From Phascolarctobacterium sp. (lineage in GTDB: Bacteria; Bacillota; Negativicutes; Acidaminococcales; Acidaminococcaceae): 38,716 bases of DNA. Where the stretch lies: the NCBI GenBank assembly GCA_021203775.1, contig JAJQAO010000032.1, positions 1 through 38,716 of the forward strand, written 5' to 3'. This document shows, piece by piece, positions 1-8,447 of the stretch (the stretch's first letter is position 1; each line of letters begins with the position of its first letter). The notes under the pieces are model-generated. The model saw only the letters and a program-made list of their open reading frames with translations. It ran no database searches and was not told the DNA's origin. The translations under genes and the position numbers were made by a program.

Positions 1-24
1 GAAGCATAAAACGGAGGCAGAATC

Positions 25-645
25 TTGTTTACCATAGTTAAGGATTACAGGAATGAAATAGTTATAGAAAAATCGCGTTTTATCTGTAGCCTGAAAAAGG
101 TGGCTTCGGAAACGGAAGCCCAGGAATTCATTAAAGGCATAAAAAAAGAGTTCTGGGACGCTACCCATAACTGTTCGGCCTATGTAATAGATGAAATGCA
201 GCAGCGTTCGAGTGATGACGGTGAGCCGGCAGGAACGGCAGGCGTCCCCATGCTGGAAGTGCTGAAGAAAAATAGCCTTTTCTATACGGCAGCGGTTGTT
301 ACGAGATATTTTGGCGGCATAAAACTTGGAGCAGGTGGACTGGTGCGTGCTTACACGATAAGCGTCGCGGAGGCGGTGCGCGGAAGCGGTATTGCGGAAA
401 GGGTCCTTTTGGGACGCTACAGTTTCCAATATGATATAGACGGTGTCGGGAAAATATTAAACAGTCTTTACGGTCAGCAGCTTTTTGAAGTGGCTGATGT
501 CGAATATACCGAACAGGCCAGGGTGGTTTTAAGAATGAGGGATTCCTCCCTTACCCAGGTGGAAAGCTGGCTGGGAGAAAGGCTGAATTCCAAGGCAAAG
601 CTGAAAAGGGAAAGTGATGAAGTCATAGAAGTGCCGCTAGGCTGA
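25..645 (+). CDS. yigZ: YigZ/IMPACT family protein
   Basis: A 206-residue soluble protein of the YigZ/IMPACT (UPF0029) family. The N-terminal half carries the family signature SSDDGEPAGTAG (about residues 62-73) and then VTRYFGGIKLGAGGLVRAY (about residues 92-110). The rest matches the DUF1949-type second domain. Eukaryotic IMPACT modulates translation control through GCN1; the bacterial cellular role is not settled. The start is TTG at 25, chosen because GGAGG (13-17) sits 7 nt upstream and no ATG fits better. Length is normal for the family (about 200). The gene converges on pdxR and has its own terminator over the stop codon. Whether an upstream gene shares its transcript cannot be seen because the window begins here. 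Confidence 0.93.
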   Translation: MFTIVKDYRNEIVIEKSRFICSLKKVASETEAQEFIKGIKKEFWDATHNCSAYVIDEMQQRSSDDGEPAGTAGVPMLEVLKKNSLFYTAAVVTRYFGGIKLGAGGLVRAYTISVAEAVRGSGIAERVLLGRYSFQYDIDGVGKILNSLYGQQLFEVADVEYTEQARVVLRMRDSSLTQVESWLGERLNSKAKLKRESDEVIEVPLG

Positions 646-666
646 GGTCTTCCGGCACTATTTTTC
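630..666 (+). terminator. Intrinsic terminator of yigZ
   Basis: AGTGCCG (630-636) pairs with CGGCACT (653-659) around a 16-nt loop and is followed by a short T run (661-665). The hairpin overlaps the yigZ stop codon and the last codon of the convergent pdxR gene. Confidence 0.65.
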
Positions 667-2067
667 TGCATAAGGGGCAAGCGCCTCGAAGAGCAGATCA
701 AATGCAGTAAGTAGCTTTTCAGCGGGAATCCCGGCGTAGTTTATAAGAAGCACATGAGAATTATCCGAAGGTCTCTCGTGATAATACTGGGAAAGGAACC
801 TGACATTGATGTTTTTCCTTTTTGCAGCAAGGGAAAGTTCTTCATCGGACGCACGGGTTGCAAAGTGGAGCAGAAAATGCAGTCCTGAATCCTCCCCTGC
901 AATTTTAAAATAAGAGGCAAGAAAGCTTTTTGTAATATAAGATAAAATCATGTCGCGCTTGTTGCGGTAGTGGGTGCGCATTCTGTTAATGTGGCGCTCC
1001 AGATGTCCGTCTGTTATGAATTTGGCCAGGGTAAACTGTTCGAAATTGGAAACCGTGCAGGAATAAAAACCAAGTTTTTGGTAAAAAAACTGGGTCAGAT
1101 GGCGCGGCAGAACCATGTAGCTTATACGAAACGTAGGCGCGAGTGTCTGAGAGAAAGTGTTGATATAGAGGACTTTTTCTGCCGTGTCAATACCTTGCAG
1201 CGGCGGGATAGGGCGGCCTGACAGGCGGAATTCACAGTCGTAATCGTCTTCAATGATATAGCGGTCAGCTTTTTCTAATGCCCATCGTAAGATTTCCTGC
1301 CGGCGGCTGATTGGCATAACGATTCCCGTGGGGAACTGGTGGGACGGGGTAATATGCAGGATATCTGCCCGGCTCTTTTTTAGAGAATCCATGGAAATGC
1401 CGGCTGAATCCATGGGCAGCCAGCGGCAGGATATACTGTTTGCAAGATAAATCTGTGCCAGGCGCGGATAACCAGGATCTTCCAGGGCGTAGACTTTATT
1501 GCGCCCTAAAAGTTGTACGATAAGATTATAAAGAATCTGGGTGCCGGCGCCTATAATGATCTGACTCGGGTCAACAGTGACCCCGCGGAATTCATATAAA
1601 TGTCCCGCAATAGCATGCCTGAGTTTAAGGACACCGCCCGCTGATGTGTCAGAGAGCAAATCGTGTTCATTAGCCGTTGTCAGGGTATGACGCAGTAGCC
1701 TTGCCCATATATTATAGGGGAAGGTTTCTTCAGGTACGCTGCTTTGGGAAAAAGAGGCAAAATAGTCTTCTTTTTCTGGCTGTTCGTCTGTTATTTCGGG
1801 CAATATGCTGGGGGTTGGCTGTTTAATGAGTGGGGCCACAAAATAGCCGCTTTTGGGGCGGGAAAATATATATCCTTCGAGAAGCAGCTGGGCGTATGCA
1901 TTTTCAACCGTAATAAGACTTATGCCGAGATTTTTTGCCAGGGTGCGCTTTGAAGGGAGTTTTTCGCTGGCGGACAATTTCCCGTTTGTTATATCATTTT
2001 TTATGCAGCGGTAGAGATGCTCATACATGCTCATACCGTGACGGTTATCAAAAGTATAAGTCAGCAT
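658..2067 (-). CDS. pdxR: MocR/GntR-type regulator PdxR
   Basis: A 469-residue MocR-subfamily regulator. It has an N-terminal GntR winged helix-turn-helix (about residues 10-78, with SEKLPSKRTLAKNLGIS and TVENAYAQLLLEGY), a linker, and a fold-type I aminotransferase-like domain (about 115-465). The latter shows the substrate/PLP signatures HITPSHQFPTG (238-248) and IIEDDYDCEFR (271-281). In this family the effector domain binds PLP. The gene is divergent from pdxST with 122 bp between starts, the classic PdxR arrangement, so it most likely controls PLP synthesis and its own expression. Odd point: the motif that normally reads FSK-T-L-A-P has Gln (residue 307, codon at 1147-1149) where the PLP-anchoring Lys is expected. 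The start ATG at 2067 has AAAGGA upstream. Confidence 0.88.
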   Translation of the reverse strand: MLTYTFDNRHGMSMYEHLYRCIKNDITNGKLSASEKLPSKRTLAKNLGISLITVENAYAQLLLEGYIFSRPKSGYFVAPLIKQPTPSILPEITDEQPEKEDYFASFSQSSVPEETFPYNIWARLLRHTLTTANEHDLLSDTSAGGVLKLRHAIAGHLYEFRGVTVDPSQIIIGAGTQILYNLIVQLLGRNKVYALEDPGYPRLAQIYLANSISCRWLPMDSAGISMDSLKKSRADILHITPSHQFPTGIVMPISRRQEILRWALEKADRYIIEDDYDCEFRLSGRPIPPLQGIDTAEKVLYINTFSQTLAPTFRISYMVLPRHLTQFFYQKLGFYSCTVSNFEQFTLAKFITDGHLERHINRMRTHYRNKRDMILSYITKSFLASYFKIAGEDSGLHFLLHFATRASDEELSLAAKRKNINVRFLSQYYHERPSDNSHVLLINYAGIPAEKLLTAFDLLFEALAPYAEK

Positions 2068-2089
2068 AGGGGATCCTTTCGTGATAATC

Positions 2090-2151
2090 TATCTGGCTAT
2101 AATAAAAAATAATAAAATGGCTATATAAAAATATCCAGATATAAGTATACT
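2090..2151. promoter_or_regulatory. pdxR-pdxST intergenic operator and pdxS -10 box
   Basis: The divergent region holds a direct repeat TGGCTAT at 2094-2100 and 2118-2124, 24 bp apart (about two helical turns). It also holds an inverted repeat TATCTGG (2090-2096) / CCAGATA (2135-2141). A good -10 box TATACT lies at 2146-2151 for pdxS, with no convincing -35, which is common for activated promoters. Paired direct repeats plus an inverted copy are the known style of MocR/PdxR binding sites. Assigning them to PdxR is inference from position. Confidence 0.6.
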
Positions 2152-2189
2152 ATGATATGTATTCTTTTGTAAAGAACGGAGGAACATGT

Positions 2190-3062
2190 ATGAACGAGCG
2201 CTATAAATTAAATGCCCAGCTGGCTCAGATGTTAAAGGGAGGCGTAATTATGGACGTTACGACTCCGGAGCAGGCTAAAATAGCGGAGGAAGCCGGTGCC
2301 TGTGCTGTAATGGCACTGGAACGGATTCCTGCAGATATCCGTGCAGCCGGTGGAGTTTCCAGGATGAGCGATCCCAAAATGATTAAAGGAATCCAGGAAG
2401 CAGTTTCTATTCCCGTTATGGCTAAATGCCGTATAGGTCATTTTGCTGAGGCACAGATTTTGGAAGCCATCGAAATTGATTATATTGACGAAAGCGAAGT
2501 ACTCTCCCCTGCTGATGATGTCTATCACATTGATAAGACCCAGTTCAAGGTTCCTTTTGTCTGCGGGGCAAAGGATCTAGGCGAGGCACTGAGGCGCATA
2601 AACGAAGGCGCGGCCATGATCCGTACCAAAGGGGAACCCGGCACAGGAGACGTCGTGCAGGCCGTGCGCCATATGCGCAAAATGAACCAGCAGATTGCCT
2701 GGCTGGTTTCTATGCGGGAGGATGAAATTTTTAATGCGGCAAAAGAACTGCAGGTTCCTTATGAACTGGCCCTCTATGTGCATGAGCATAAACGCCTGCC
2801 AGTGGTAAATTTTGCTGCAGGCGGCATTGCAACCCCTGCTGATGCAGCACTTATGATGCAGCTCGGAGCCGAGGGAGTCTTCGTGGGCTCTGGAATTTTT
2901 AAATCAGGAAATCCCAGAAAACGTGCCCAGGCTATCGTAAAAGCCGTTACCAATTATACTGATTTCAAAATGCTGGCAGAACTTTCGGAAGATTTAGGAG
3001 AAGCCATGGTCGGTATTAATGAGCAGGAAATAGAACTTTTAATGGCGGAGCGCGGTAAATGA
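2190..3062 (+). CDS. pdxS: Pyridoxal 5'-phosphate synthase subunit PdxS
   Basis: The synthase subunit of the DXP-independent PLP route. It condenses ribose 5-phosphate, glyceraldehyde 3-phosphate and ammonia from PdxT into PLP, in the cytosol. The 290 residues form a (beta/alpha)8 barrel. The family blocks are clear: [20 protein letters not shown] near the N-terminus, the [13 protein letters not shown] lysine segment, [18 protein letters not shown], and the phosphate-binding [12 protein letters not shown] and GVFVGSGIF. The start is ATG at 2190, because GGAGGA (2178-2183) precedes it by 6 nt; a longer reading from 2157 would place the ribosome site inside the gene. Length matches the usual 290-295. 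It overlaps pdxT by 4 nt, so the two are translationally coupled. Confidence 0.97.
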   Translation: MNERYKLNAQLAQMLKGGVIMDVTTPEQAKIAEEAGACAVMALERIPADIRAAGGVSRMSDPKMIKGIQEAVSIPVMAKCRIGHFAEAQILEAIEIDYIDESEVLSPADDVYHIDKTQFKVPFVCGAKDLGEALRRINEGAAMIRTKGEPGTGDVVQAVRHMRKMNQQIAWLVSMREDEIFNAAKELQVPYELALYVHEHKRLPVVNFAAGGIATPADAALMMQLGAEGVFVGSGIFKSGNPRKRAQAIVKAVTNYTDFKMLAELSEDLGEAMVGINEQEIELLMAERGK

Positions 3063-3631
3063 AAATAGGAGTTCTTGCCGTACAGGGAGCATTTATAGAG
3101 CATATTACCGTCTTGAGGGACCTTGGAGCGGAATGCGTTGAGTTGCGTCAGAAAAAGGACGTTCTGCAGGATCTGGACGGTCTTGTACTGCCGGGAGGTG
3201 AAAGCACGGTTCAGGGAAAACTTCTGCGTGACCTTGATATGTTCAGTCCTTTGAAGGACATGATTGAAAACGGCACGCCGGTACTTGCTACCTGTGCGGG
3301 TTTGATTTTACTGGCAGCCAAGATATCAAACGATGCAAAAATTTACTTTGCCACCATGCCCATGACGGTAAGGCGCAATGCCTATGGCAGGCAGTTAGGC
3401 AGCTTCCATGCGGAAGCAGAGCTTTCCGGCATGGGAAAGATTCCCATGACTTTCATTAGGGCCCCATATATTGAAAGCGTGGAAGACGGAGTCGATGTTT
3501 TGGCACAGGTGGATGGGAAAATAGTTGCCGCCCGCTATAAAAACCAGCTCGCTTTATCATTTCATCCTGAGCTAGATGAAAGCAGAAAAATCCACAAATA
3601 TTTCATTAAAATGTGCAATGATAATAAATAA
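3059..3631 (+). CDS. pdxT: PLP synthase glutaminase subunit PdxT
   Basis: A class I glutamine amidotransferase of 190 residues that hydrolyses glutamine and channels ammonia to PdxS. Visible motifs: [13 protein letters not shown] (oxyanion region), the nucleophile Cys in [10 protein letters not shown], and the His-Glu pair in FHPEL near the C-terminus. This completes the Cys-His-Glu triad. The start ATG overlaps the pdxS stop (ATGA), giving a two-gene operon with 1:1 coupling expected for the 12+12 complex. It is closed by a strong bidirectional terminator. Confidence 0.97.
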   Translation: MKIGVLAVQGAFIEHITVLRDLGAECVELRQKKDVLQDLDGLVLPGGESTVQGKLLRDLDMFSPLKDMIENGTPVLATCAGLILLAAKISNDAKIYFATMPMTVRRNAYGRQLGSFHAEAELSGMGKIPMTFIRAPYIESVEDGVDVLAQVDGKIVAARYKNQLALSFHPELDESRKIHKYFIKMCNDNK

Positions 3632-3633
3632 AG

Positions 3634-3682
3634 AAAAATACCGCAAAAGCATGAAAAAAATTTATGCTTTTGCGGTATTTTT
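3634..3682. terminator. Bidirectional terminator between pdxT and sbcC
   Basis: A 19-bp stem: the arm at 3634-3652 pairs with 3664-3682 around an 11-nt loop. It has A/T tracts on both sides, so it can end pdxST (plus) and sbcDC (minus). Confidence 0.88.
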
Positions 3683-3702
3683 ATGTACGGAAATTTATTG
3701 TG

Positions 3703-6018
3703 CTAAATATGGATCCTAATGCTGCTGCCCCTCTGTCCCGGGGTAACTTCAATACGGGTCGGAATTCGTTCGCGCAGTTCTGCAACGTGGGAAATGATAC
3801 CCACCATGCGCCCGCCTTTCTGCAAATCAATAAGGGTATTTATTGCTTTATCAAGGGATTCGCTATCAAGGGAGCCAAAGCCTTCGTCAATGAGGACGGT
3901 ATCAAGTCTTATACCGCCGGCGTAGGACTGGACTACATCTGAAAGCCCGAGGGCCAGCGCCAGAGAAGCCAGAAATATTTCGCCGCCGCTTAAGGTCTTT
4001 ACTGGACGGGGCACTCCTGTAAAAGTATCGGTTGCCTCAATGTCAAGCCCGCTTTTTCTGCGTCCGTCCTGGACGGTGATGCTGCGGGAGAGACTGTAGC
4101 GTCCGCGGCTCATTTCTTTTAAGCGTTCGTTAGCTGCACTTAGAATATCATCTAATATAGCCTGGAGCACAAAACTGGAAAAGGTAAGATTGGCGGGATT
4201 GCCGCCGCCTGCAGTTTCAGAAAGACTCACGGCGGTCTTATAAGTTTCGTCAAGGATAGAGATTTTTTCTTCAATGTCGTTTAGGCGCTTAAGCACATGT
4301 TCCAGGTTTTCTTTCTGCTCTTTTTTTCTGCCGGTTTCTGCAGCTAGCTTGGAAAAAAGGTCTTCCTTCTCTCCTGCTGCATCCTGTAAAGCTTTAAGGT
4401 TCGGCCGTTCGTAATTTTTAATATTATCTGCAGCCCGGTCCAGAATTGTTTTTGCAGCTTTAAGGTGTCCGTTGTATTGATTGAGTTTTTCCTGCAGAGC
4501 TTTCTTTTCACATATATGGGTCTTGGCCGAAAGAAAAGCGTTTTGGTCTCCCTGGAAAACCGAAACGGTCAGGTTTTCTTTAAATTTTACTGCTGCATCG
4601 TTAAATGATTTTTCCGCCCCTTCTCCATGTTCTTCTGCTGATTTCACTGCGGTCTCCAACTTTGTAAGTTCCAGGGCTTTTTCCTGATATTGATCATACA
4701 GTTTCTGTAGGCGGGACAGTTTGCTTTTTAAACCGGCAGTTTGCCGGTTTAAAGCATCTTTTTCCTGAGCCGTGAGATTTGCGGGGCTGGGATGATGAAT
4801 ACTGCCGCATACCGGACAAGGCAGCCCTTCTTTGAGGTTTTGGGCCAGGTCAATAATATGATTGCTTATACTTTTCATACTTTCGTTTTTGGCTGCCAGA
4901 TCTATAATTTTCTGCCTTAAGTTATTTAAAATGTCCTTTATATCTTCGGAGCCGTCAAAGTCCTCTAGTTCTTTTTTTAATTCAGCACCTAGTTCCGACA
5001 TGTCTTGTCTGCCAGACGTCAAGTTTTCCTTGGCTGCCGTGACAGCTTTATTGGCGGCTATTTTTGCCTCGTGGGCTGCAAGCGCCATATTGTACATTCC
5101 TTCCAGTGAGGATGCATGTTCTGCAGAAGTAATGTCCTGCTTCCACTGTGCCACATCTTCCCGCATTCCGCGCAGTCTTTTTAATTCAGTTTCGGCATTT
5201 TCGTATTCATCAAAGGCATCTGCTACGCGCTGTGCCTGTGCTATTTCAAAACGGTTTTTTTCGAGCTCCAGGCTTTGCTGGGCAGCCTGCTGTTCGGCTT
5301 TTATAATTTGATCAGACAAGGCGGTAATTTTATTATCAAGGATTTCAGCATCTTCACAGTCCGATGTTTCCAAAAGCTGCCGCCTCTGCTTTTCGCAGCT
5401 TTCATATTCATTTTTGAGCTGTTTACTATGTTCCTTAAGGAAATTTTCAATGTCACTGTATAATTGGGTCTTAAAAATTGTTTCGAGGATTGCTTTGCGG
5501 TCTTTGGATTCTGCAATGAGGAAACGGCGGAATTCTCCTTGAGGCAGAAGCACAATCTGACGGAACTGTTCGCTTTTAAAACCAATTATTTCAATAACTG
5601 CACGGGTTACATCTTCCGTTTTCTCGGCAAGGACTTTAGTTCTGCCGTTTTCATCAGTACATGAAAGTCTGGCGCCTGACGGCAGGATACGTGTCCCTTC
5701 ACCGCGTTTTCTGGCTACTTCCTGCTCCGGGCTGCGTAGAATATTATAAGTTATATCCCCGTTTTTGAAAGTGAAATCAACTTCCGTCCTGCAGTCCGGA
5801 GTAGCATAGTCGCTCCGGAGATTTTTCCCGTCACGTAAATCGCCGCTGGCGGAGCCATAAAGGGCAAACGAGATGGCATCCAGGATAGAAGTTTTGCCGG
5901 CTCCCGTTGGGCCGTGAATCAGGAAAAAGTTACTGCTGCCAAGCAGGGAAAAATCAATGGTCTGCTCATCAGCGTAAGGGCCAAAAGCGCGCATTGTAAG
6001 TTTAAGAGGTTTCATCAT
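3703..6018 (-). CDS. sbcC: Exonuclease SbcCD, subunit C (SMC-like ATPase)
   Basis: The ATPase subunit of the SbcCD (Mre11-Rad50-like) nuclease, which cleaves hairpins and protein-blocked DNA ends. Motifs in order: Walker A GPTGAGKTS (36-44), the Q-loop region LLPQGEF (about 158), long charged coiled-coil segments either side of a zinc hook CPVC (Cys401, Cys404), the signature KTLSGGEIFLAS, and Walker B TVLIDEGFGSLD near the C-terminus. At 771 residues it is shorter than the roughly 1,000-residue E. coli protein because the coiled coils are short; the catalytic ends are intact. The start at 6018 (or Met2 at 6015) overlaps the sbcD stop by 4 nt, so the order is sbcD-sbcC on the minus strand. 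Confidence 0.95.
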   Translation of the reverse strand: MMKPLKLTMRAFGPYADEQTIDFSLLGSSNFFLIHGPTGAGKTSILDAISFALYGSASGDLRDGKNLRSDYATPDCRTEVDFTFKNGDITYNILRSPEQEVARKRGEGTRILPSGARLSCTDENGRTKVLAEKTEDVTRAVIEIIGFKSEQFRQIVLLPQGEFRRFLIAESKDRKAILETIFKTQLYSDIENFLKEHSKQLKNEYESCEKQRRQLLETSDCEDAEILDNKITALSDQIIKAEQQAAQQSLELEKNRFEIAQAQRVADAFDEYENAETELKRLRGMREDVAQWKQDITSAEHASSLEGMYNMALAAHEAKIAANKAVTAAKENLTSGRQDMSELGAELKKELEDFDGSEDIKDILNNLRQKIIDLAAKNESMKSISNHIIDLAQNLKEGLPCPVCGSIHHPSPANLTAQEKDALNRQTAGLKSKLSRLQKLYDQYQEKALELTKLETAVKSAEEHGEGAEKSFNDAAVKFKENLTVSVFQGDQNAFLSAKTHICEKKALQEKLNQYNGHLKAAKTILDRAADNIKNYERPNLKALQDAAGEKEDLFSKLAAETGRKKEQKENLEHVLKRLNDIEEKISILDETYKTAVSLSETAGGGNPANLTFSSFVLQAILDDILSAANERLKEMSRGRYSLSRSITVQDGRRKSGLDIEATDTFTGVPRPVKTLSGGEIFLASLALALGLSDVVQSYAGGIRLDTVLIDEGFGSLDSESLDKAINTLIDLQKGGRMVGIISHVAELRERIPTRIEVTPGQRGSSIRIHI

Positions 6019-7145
6019 TCAGCCTCTCTTTCCGCATTTTTTATGGCTTCAAAAAGCAGTTGCTTTTCAGATTCATTTAAAGGCCTGTTTTTCATCTTCT
6101 TAAAAAAGTCTTCAAAAAGATCTTCCGGACTGCGCTGCGTATGATTGACTGCAGTTACAGTATCTGTCGACTGCTGGAGTCTTTGATATTGCAGGTGCAG
6201 TATATACGGATATATCTTTTCCAGCCGGTTTTTGGCGTCAAGGACTGGCTGTTCATCGGTTAAGACAATCTGCAGGTAATTTCCAGCATATTCCGTTTTG
6301 GGAATTTTGCATAAATCATCAAAGCTGCCCGTGAGACAGGTAAGATCACGGCGGGGGTTAAGATATACGGTTTCTGCATTTATATTGCCATCCCCGTTAA
6401 GATCAATAATGTGAACACCTTTTTTTTGGGATGCTTCGTTAAATGAATATTTCATTAAGGATCCGCTGTAACGTATTTTACCTTTTCCTTGGCAGGCATG
6501 CAGGTGACCTAGGGCAGCATAATTAAAAGGCAGAAAACACTCAGGGGGCACAGTTGATGCGCCACCTATTGAAAGAGGCCGTTCACTGTCGGGACTATCC
6601 TCAGCTCCGCTGAGGAAGACATGAGCCAAAGCTACTTTGCGTGCCTCCTGCGGAATCTGTTCCAACTGCTGCCTTACCTGCTCTTTAATAACTTCTTCGT
6701 GATTTTTCAGCTGGCAGCTTAAAATTTCACTTGCACCGTAGGGTTCGGCATAAGTAAGGGGAGCAAAATAAACTGGCCCGTATGTATCTTCTAAGACTAT
6801 CGGAGCTGTATTTTCCATGAGTGGCCCTGTAATAAAAAGTTTATGCTGGGCCAGAAGATTTTGGGCAAAGCCCAGTCTGGGGCCGCTGTCGTGGTTGCCG
6901 GCAATAAGGATGACGTTCTGTCCTGCTTCATAAATAAGGCGTGACAAAATTTCGTTCAGCAGATTTACCGCTTCCGTCGGCGGCACTCCGCGGTCATAAA
7001 CATCACCTGAGATAAGTATGGCGTCAGTTTTGGCATCTTTTGCCAGGGAAACCAGGGCATCAAGGACATATGCTTGGTCGTTCGTTAAATGGAGACCGTG
7101 GAAAATACGTCCTAAATGCCAGTCTGCAGTATGTAAGAAACGCAT
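6015..7145 (-). CDS. sbcD: Exonuclease SbcCD, subunit D
   Basis: The metallophosphoesterase nuclease subunit, partner of SbcC. Of 376 residues, the N-terminal phosphoesterase motifs are all present: HTADWHLGR (about 4-12), ISGDVYDRG, IAGNHDSGPR, LAHVFLSG and ALGHLHACQ. These supply the Asp, His and Asn ligands for the two Mn ions. The C-terminal capping region follows. I take the start as ATG at 7145, because AAGGAG lies about 6 nt upstream. A 12-residue longer reading from 7181 has no ribosome site and would add residues before the first beta strand. It heads a two-gene operon with a 4-nt overlap into sbcC. Confidence 0.95.
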   Translation of the reverse strand: MRFLHTADWHLGRIFHGLHLTNDQAYVLDALVSLAKDAKTDAILISGDVYDRGVPPTEAVNLLNEILSRLIYEAGQNVILIAGNHDSGPRLGFAQNLLAQHKLFITGPLMENTAPIVLEDTYGPVYFAPLTYAEPYGASEILSCQLKNHEEVIKEQVRQQLEQIPQEARKVALAHVFLSGAEDSPDSERPLSIGGASTVPPECFLPFNYAALGHLHACQGKGKIRYSGSLMKYSFNEASQKKGVHIIDLNGDGNINAETVYLNPRRDLTCLTGSFDDLCKIPKTEYAGNYLQIVLTDEQPVLDAKNRLEKIYPYILHLQYQRLQQSTDTVTAVNHTQRSPEDLFEDFFKKMKNRPLNESEKQLLFEAIKNAEREAE

Positions 7146-7200
7146 AAAAGCTCCTTTAAAATTTAATGAAATTAAGGGCATTTGAATATCGGGATGCTTA

Positions 7201-7236
7201 CCCCTTCCTGAAATAATTATACACTATAAGAAGGGG
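7201..7236 (-). promoter_or_regulatory. Putative sbcDC promoter flanked by an inverted repeat
   Basis: On the minus strand a perfect -10 box TATAAT lies at 7216-7221. It sits between inverted arms CCCCTTC (7201-7207) and GAAGGGG (7230-7236). No good -35 is visible. The symmetric arms around the -10 box suggest an operator, but no regulator can be named. Confidence 0.4.
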
Positions 7237-7317
7237 ATAAAGGAGCATTTAGGAAAAATTCACTCTGCTTTCCGCTCTATCCTTGTTTTTTAAAATAGCG
7301 TTTCCTGTTTTTCGTGT

Positions 7318-7323
7318 TATAAT
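7318..7323 (+). promoter_or_regulatory. -10 box upstream of the orphan binding protein
   Basis: A perfect TATAAT, 30 bp before the chosen start of the lipoprotein gene. The -35 is not convincing (nothing close to TTGACA at 16-18 bp). Confidence 0.4.
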
Positions 7324-7353
7324 AATAAAGTAATGAAAGAAAGGCAGACAGTA

Positions 7354-8376
7354 ATGCGCAAACTGATATTAGTGCTGGTAGCGCTGACGCTTATCTGCAG
7401 CGGCTGTACCAGACAGTACGGACAGAAGGAACAACAGGCTGAGGCTGCAGAGAAAAAAGAAATCAGCTTATGCAGCAGTCTTGGAGAAAATATAACGACA
7501 CTTTTGGCAGAAGGATTCGCCGCAAAAAGCGGTACGGAGGTAAATATTCAATATTTGCCGTCAGGAACCTTTAGCGAAAGAATGGATTTTCTCAGACAAA
7601 ACAAATTTGACTGCTGGCTGGGCGGTACGGCAGAAGAGTACTATCTGGCCACCAGACAGGAACTATTATACCCATATCTTGCCAGGGAAGCCTACAAAGT
7701 GCCGGCGGAACTGCGGAATAAACAGGGATTCTGGACCAGTCTTTACCTGCGCTATATCGCACTCATAAGCAATAAGGACAATCTTGATTATTTCAGCATC
7801 TATGCGCCGGATACATGGGATGAACTCCTGCAGCCGGTGTTAAAAGGAGAAATAGTAATGCCTGATCCGGCCCAGGGCGGCGTAAGCTATGGCATGCTCA
7901 CCTCCATATGGCAGATGCGCGGTCGCGAAGAGGCTTTGTCTTTTGCCGCTAAACTTAATAAACAACAGGTGGTATATACACCTGCAATAGTTGATGCGGT
8001 GGATATGGTCTACAGAGGAGATAAAACCGTGGCCGTGGTGCCGCTGGATTATGCCCTGATCCTAGAAGGCAAGCACAGGCATCTTTTTGCAACGGTCATA
8101 AAAGATGCCAACAGAAATCTGCTGACAGGAGCTGCCGTTATGGCAGGCAGCAATAATATTGCCCAAGCTGAAGAATTTCTGGATTACCTTATGAGTGATG
8201 ACAGTGAAAAGCTTTTAAACGAAAACGGATATAATTATATGTGGCATGTCAAGAATTACCCTTATAATGACGGTAGAAGGGAACTTATCGGTGACGTGCG
8301 GGTCCCTGTGGATGATCTAAGCTGGACAGCCGTAGATAAAAACGAAATAATCAGGGAATGGCTGAAAGCAAGATAA
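7354..8376 (+). CDS. Extracellular solute-binding lipoprotein (AfuA/FbpA-like), no transporter nearby
   Basis: A 340-residue secreted lipoprotein of the type 2 periplasmic-binding fold, family 1/6 (ferric-iron/spermidine/phosphate-type receptors). It has a Lys/Arg N-terminus, a hydrophobic stretch and a lipobox ending ICSGC, so the Cys is lipidated. The segment ISLCSSLGENITTLLAEGFAAKSGTEVNIQ is the usual first strand and helix, and DCWLGGTAEEY is the family's ligand loop. Start ATG at 7354, 9 nt after AGAAAGG; an upstream in-frame ATG at 7333 lacks a good ribosome site. No permease or ATPase adjoins it, although a complete system of related type lies at 12-17 kb. It may feed that importer or act as a sensor; the ligand is unknown. 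Confidence 0.85.
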   Translation: MRKLILVLVALTLICSGCTRQYGQKEQQAEAAEKKEISLCSSLGENITTLLAEGFAAKSGTEVNIQYLPSGTFSERMDFLRQNKFDCWLGGTAEEYYLATRQELLYPYLAREAYKVPAELRNKQGFWTSLYLRYIALISNKDNLDYFSIYAPDTWDELLQPVLKGEIVMPDPAQGGVSYGMLTSIWQMRGREEALSFAAKLNKQQVVYTPAIVDAVDMVYRGDKTVAVVPLDYALILEGKHRHLFATVIKDANRNLLTGAAVMAGSNNIAQAEEFLDYLMSDDSEKLLNENGYNYMWHVKNYPYNDGRRELIGDVRVPVDDLSWTAVDKNEIIREWLKAR

Positions 8377-8390
8377 ATATTGATAAATAA

Positions 8391-8420
8391 AAATGGTGCA
8401 GAAATTAATCTGCACCATTT
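8391..8420. terminator. Bidirectional terminator
   Basis: AAATGGTGCAGA (8391-8402) pairs with TCTGCACCATTT (8409-8420) around a 6-nt loop. There is a T tract on the plus side and an A tract on the other, so it serves both the lipoprotein gene and the convergent ArsR gene. Confidence 0.85.
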
Positions 8421-8447
8421 TTATTTTCAGAATAATTTGGACTTTAT

